Source: JAFDZW01 sp038229915 (GTDB lineage: Bacteria > Bacteroidota > Ignavibacteria > Palsa-1295). Taken from it: DNA of 9,468 nucleotides. The notes beneath the pieces are model-generated. The model saw only the letters and a list, made by a program, of their open reading frames with translations. It was not told the DNA's origin and ran no database searches. Position 1 is the stretch's first letter, and each line of letters starts with the position of its first letter. The stretch is from NCBI GenBank assembly GCA_038229915.1, contig JBBRNY010000096.1:1-9468 (forward strand), read 5' to 3'. Shown here piece by piece: positions 7,741-9,468 of this stretch. The translations under genes and the position numbers were made by a program.

Positions 7741-7775
7741 AAAAGAAAAGGCAGTATCACTACTGCCTTTTTTTT
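7741..7775. terminator. Intrinsic terminator after atpD, probably bidirectional
   Basis: GGCAGTA (7750-7756), a TCAC loop, and TACTGCC (7761-7767) make a perfect seven-pair hairpin followed by eight T residues (7768-7775). The mirror side is A-rich (AAAAGAAAA, 7741-7749), so on the minus strand the same hairpin is also followed by a T-rich run. It would end atpD transcription and shield atpD from transcripts coming leftward from the GIY-YIG side. Confidence 0.92.
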
Positions 7776-7777
7776 AT

Positions 7778-7927
7778 GGGATGGAGAAAAAAATTTCGGG
7801 TTTGTCATCCTGAGCCCAACGAAGGATCTCCGTTTGTCTAATCTTGATGTCTCGTACTAAAGGAGATTCTTCGGTCGCGGAAATTTTGCGGTTGGGATAA
7901 ATATTCGTTTGCTCCCTCAGAATGACA
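7778..7927. repeat. Palindrome-ended intergenic element, copy A
   Basis: The copy opens with GGGATGGAGAAAAAAATTTC and reaches TGTCATCCTGAG (7803-7814), whose near-complement CTCAGAATGACA closes it at 7916-7927 (11 of 12 bases match). Inside, GAAGGATCTCC faces GGAGATTCTTC, so most of the element could fold into a long imperfect hairpin. There is no open reading frame. Copy B follows 168 bases later in the same orientation. Similar TGTCATCCTGAG-type repeats are, from memory, scattered between genes in many bacterial genomes. It is non-coding and probably a non-autonomous repeat; no mobilising gene for it is seen here. Confidence 0.8.
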
Positions 7928-7945
7928 GGGTTTACGTTTTTTTCT

Positions 7946-8110
7946 GGGATGACGAAAAAATTTTCGGATTTGTCATCCTGAGCCCGGCGAAGGATCTTAT
8001 CTTTAAGATTACACCAAATCCGAAGTTTAGATAAAACTTCAAGATCAGATTCTTCGGTCGCGGAAACTTCACATTGAAGGTAAATATTCGTTTGCTCCCT
8101 CAGAATGACA
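7946..8110. repeat. Palindrome-ended intergenic element, copy B
   Basis: This is a second copy, 168 bases downstream of copy A in direct orientation, sharing the leader (GGGATGACGAAAAAATTTTC), the terminal TGTCATCCTGAG (7971-7982) and CTCAGAATGACA (8099-8110), the internal GATTCTTCGGTCGCGGAAA and the closing TAAATATTCGTTTGCTCCCT. The centre differs from copy A and contains its own hairpin, GAAGTTT (8022-8028) against AAACTTC (8034-8040). The strong ends and variable centre suggest that the terminal arms are what is recognised or conserved. The 18 bases between the copies (7928-7945) hold nothing recognisable. Confidence 0.8.
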
Positions 8111-8130
8111 GACTTAAATATTCTGCATCC

Positions 8131-8228
8131 CCGAGTCGCATCGCGACGGCAACTACATAGCCCACCATTTCAATGGTGGGCGGGCTTTCAATTTCAGGCG
8201 GGCTCTCAATTATGCAGGGTTTTACCCA
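8131..8228. repeat. Cluster of short palindromes, REP-like
   Basis: Three small symmetric structures lie together with no reading frame. GTCGC-ATC-GCGAC is at 8135-8147. A perfect ten-pair hairpin, GCCCACCATT / AATGGTGGGC, is at 8160-8181 with a two-base centre. GGGT-TTT-ACCC is at 8218-8228. Between the last two are two imperfect tandem units beginning CGGGCTTTCAATT (8181) and CGGGCTCTCAATT (8199). The arrangement resembles repetitive extragenic palindromes associated with REP-associated tyrosine transposases, but no such transposase is in the window and that link is from memory. Confidence 0.6.
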
Positions 8229-8243
8229 CCGAACGCTCATTCA

Positions 8244-8289
8244 TCAAGCCTTCAAAAATCCCAATTCATACACCATCGGTTGTAATTTT
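8244..8289 (-). pseudogene. Detached 3' end (13 codons plus stop) of the large gene found at 8768-9468
   Basis: These 46 bases match 8768-8813, the end of the large methyltransferase-like gene, at 43 of 46 positions. Both copies encode KLQPMVYELGFLKA followed by TGA, allowing for the last base at the edge. The three differences, at 8247, 8277 and 8280, are all third codon positions and silent (Ala GCT/GCG, Pro CCG/CCA, Gln CAA/CAG). The similarity stops abruptly at 8289; six bases later a 28-base palindromic repeat begins. Silent-only divergence means that both copies descend from sequences that were selected as protein. The rest of this copy is absent, so it is a relic. Confidence 0.8.
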
Positions 8290-8295
8290 CCCCTT

Positions 8296-8323
8296 GTCAT
8301 TCCCGCGAAAGCGGGAATCCAGG
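8296..8323 (-). repeat. 28-base palindromic repeat, left inverted copy
   Basis: On the minus strand it reads CCTGGATTCCCGC-TTTC-GCGGGAATGAC, with an ATTCCCGC/GCGGGAAT stem. It is the inverted counterpart of the three copies at 8665-8760, so together they enclose the GIY-YIG gene. It also codes: the last eight residues of the GIY-YIG protein (PGFPLSRE) and its TGA stop come from this repeat. Repeats of this CCTGGATTCCCGC type are, from memory, common between genes in many bacterial phyla. Confidence 0.88.
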
Positions 8324-8626
8324 TTCGGCAGTGGGAAGCTGGTAACCATTAGTCGATAGATCAATCCATTCTGGATTTTTCTTTTCTATTAACTCAAGTT
8401 TCCACGCCCTATTCCATTTTTTTAATTGCTTCTCTCTGGTTATCGCATTCTGAATATCATTAAACCATTCAAAGTAGACTAAGGTATGAACGTTGTAGTT
8501 CTTTGTAAAACCTTCGACTAAACCTTCTTTATGCTCCCATACTCGTCGCTCAAGATTATTGGTTACTCCAATGTAAAGTGTACCGTTGCGTTGGCTTGCA
8601 AGAATGTACACGTAGTAGGTATTCAC
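8297..8626 (-). CDS. Small GIY-YIG nuclease-domain protein (UPF0213/YhbQ-like)
   Basis: A 109-residue protein starting with GTG (8624-8626), the position expected from relatives that begin M-x-x-YYVYIL. Residues 4-85 are the GIY-YIG domain: VYI (6-8), YIG (18-20) in GTLYIGVTNNLERRVWEHK with the conserved arginine at 27-28, and REKQLKKW (64-71) carrying the probable metal-binding Glu65, ending with NPEWIDL. All catalytic positions appear intact, so nuclease activity is plausible though not proven for these stand-alone proteins. The last eight residues and the stop are supplied by the left palindromic repeat; residues 91-101 are a non-conserved linker. There is no Shine-Dalgarno. It lies between inverted copies of that repeat and between two copies of a neighbouring gene's end, which suggests that it travels with the repeats. 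Confidence 0.85.
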   Translation of the reverse strand: MNTYYVYILASQRNGTLYIGVTNNLERRVWEHKEGLVEGFTKNYNVHTLVYFEWFNDIQNAITREKQLKKWNRAWKLELIEKKNPEWIDLSTNGYQLPTAEPGFPLSRE

Positions 8627-8664
8627 TGTTTTTTGAAAGTAGTTATATAATCAGAATGTCCGAA

Positions 8665-8760
8665 CCTGGATTCCCGCGTTCGCGGGAATGACATTGCACC
8701 TGGATTCCCGCGTTCGCGAGAATGACAAGGAACCTGGATTCCCGCGTTCGCGAGAATGAC
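8665..8760 (+). repeat. Three tandem 28-base palindromic repeats, period 34
   Basis: Units lie at 8665-8692, 8699-8726 and 8733-8760, separated by the six-base spacers ATTGCA and AAGGAA. Each opens with CCTGGATTCCCGCG, turns at TTCGCG and closes with AATGAC. Unit 1 has a perfect nine-pair stem; units 2 and 3 share one G-to-A change (CGCGAG instead of CGCGGG) that breaks a pair, so they probably arose from each other by duplication. They are inverted relative to the copy at 8296-8323 and lie 39 bases upstream of the GIY-YIG start and 7 bases downstream of the large gene's stop. Confidence 0.9.
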
Positions 8761-8767
8761 AATGGAG

Positions 8768-9468
8768 TCACGCCTTCAAAAATCCCAATTCATACACCAT
8801 TGGCTGTAATTTTTCGGTTAGGGTTTTGTACGACGCTTCAAATTCTTTGAAACTTACGGGAGCGAAATCTCCGCTGTCGTTTCGTTTTTGTAGGGCTTTG
8901 CGGATCTGATACCAGCCGACATCGGCGCGGTTGAGCTTGAGCTCTTCGCGGACGGTATGCACGTCGGTGTTGGCAAAGTATGCTTGCCATAATGCCTTGC
9001 CCGTTTGAAGGACGGCTTGCGCTTCGGCGGAGAATTTCTTGCCCTTCATATATTGCACCATAAAATCACTCTCGAACCTGCCGGGCGCATTCACTTCTTC
9101 TTCAGTGAAGGGAATAAAGTGATTCACGATGCTCCACTTTTTTCCATTCCATTCTAAATCATTCGCGCTGGCGGTGAGGTTGCTGCCGTTGAATAGCATC
9201 CAAACCAAACAGTCGCTCTTAAATTCTTCGCTTAATGGTTTATCGGGTTGCAGAAATTGATCGCGGTCGTTGAGCCAAGTGGGTTTGACTAATCTCCGTG
9301 CAGCGAAAATTACTGCGGCTTGCCAAAGATTCGTAGCGTTGATATAAAATGCTCCCTTGTGTCCAATGCCATGAACTGATGAAAACATGGCAGTCTGATT
9401 TGCATTTTGAAAGTCGTTGCTATTACATAGAAGATGACCTATCGCACCGTCCGACCAGTTACCAGCAG
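8768..9468 (-). CDS. C-terminal part of a large protein, probably an adenine-type DNA methyltransferase or type IIG enzyme (runs off the right edge)
   Basis: The frame is open from the TGA at 8768-8770 through the last base, so the ATG at 9386-9388 (MFSSVHGIGHKG) is internal and the start lies outside the window; 232 residues are visible. Recognisable stretches are WLNDRDQFLQP, FKSDCLVWMLFNGSN, IVNHFIPFTEEEVNA with FESDFMVQYM, SAEAQAVLQTGKALWQAYF and the closing KLQPMVYELGFLKA. From memory these resemble the C-terminal region of very large N6-adenine DNA methylases of the Bacteroidota, probably part of the target-recognition half. The catalytic NPPY motif would lie upstream and is not visible, so the call is tentative. 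The final 46 bases are duplicated at 8244-8289. Immediately downstream comes the palindromic repeat array. No terminator other than those palindromes is seen. Confidence 0.55.
   Translation of the reverse strand, partial: AGNWSDGAIGHLLCNSNDFQNANQTAMFSSVHGIGHKGAFYINATNLWQAAVIFAARRLVKPTWLNDRDQFLQPDKPLSEEFKSDCLVWMLFNGSNLTASANDLEWNGKKWSIVNHFIPFTEEEVNAPGRFESDFMVQYMKGKKFSAEAQAVLQTGKALWQAYFANTDVHTVREELKLNRADVGWYQIRKALQKRNDSGDFAPVSFKEFEASYKTLTEKLQPMVYELGFLKA

Noticed and set aside
8105..8359. 84-codon plus-strand frame crossing the palindromes
   Set aside because: It runs through three unrelated repeat families and the 3' end of the GIY-YIG gene, so it is a chance open frame.
8665..8760. CRISPR-like array of three 28-base repeats
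   Set aside because: Spacers are only six bases, the repeats are near-perfect hairpins also found singly in inverted orientation at 8296-8323, and no cas gene is present.

Overview
The window reads as a chromosomal segment of a free-living bacterium, probably from the Bacteroidota/Chlorobiota (FCB) side of the tree. The reasons are indirect: nearly every gene starts without a recognisable Shine-Dalgarno sequence (manC is the only plausible exception), atpD and atpC lie away from the other F1Fo genes, and the intergenic repeat families on the right resemble ones I recall from FCB genomes. No rRNA or other phylogenetic marker is present, so the assignment is an inference.

Left block, 1-6131, all on the minus strand and transcribed right to left: a one-polypeptide restriction-modification fusion (beta-type DNA methyltransferase followed by an Mrr-like PD-(D/E)XK nuclease domain), tag (3-methyladenine DNA glycosylase I), atpC (ATP synthase epsilon), a membrane-anchored J-domain/TPR protein, alr (alanine racemase), manC (mannose-1-phosphate guanylyltransferase) and the start of an RlpA-like lipoprotein gene that runs off the left edge. 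Gaps are 19-62 bases and manC/rlpA overlap by 14 bases, so parts of the block are probably co-transcribed. alr, manC and rlpA together serve peptidoglycan precursor supply, GDP-mannose supply and peptidoglycan remodelling.

Middle, 6132-7775: a 184-base divergent intergenic region with an interrupted inverted repeat, then atpD (F1 beta subunit) alone on the plus strand, closed by a strong, apparently bidirectional terminator. The usual atpD-atpC pair is therefore broken: the two genes are on opposite strands with tag and the R-M fusion between them.

Right block, 7776-9468, is the accessory and most interesting part. It holds two tandem copies of a palindrome-ended element (TGTCATCCTGAG...CTCAGAATGACA), a cluster of other small palindromes, a small GIY-YIG nuclease gene enclosed by inverted copies of a 28-base palindromic repeat (one on the left, three in a row on the right), and the 3' part of a large gene that looks like the C-terminal region of an adenine-type DNA methyltransferase or type IIG enzyme. 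The last 46 bases of that large gene occur a second time on the far side of the GIY-YIG unit, with only three differences, all at third codon positions. The GIY-YIG/palindrome unit thus sits exactly between two coding copies of one gene end. This suggests either a mobile unit that inserts at a gene end and regenerates it, or the remains of a tandem paralogue.
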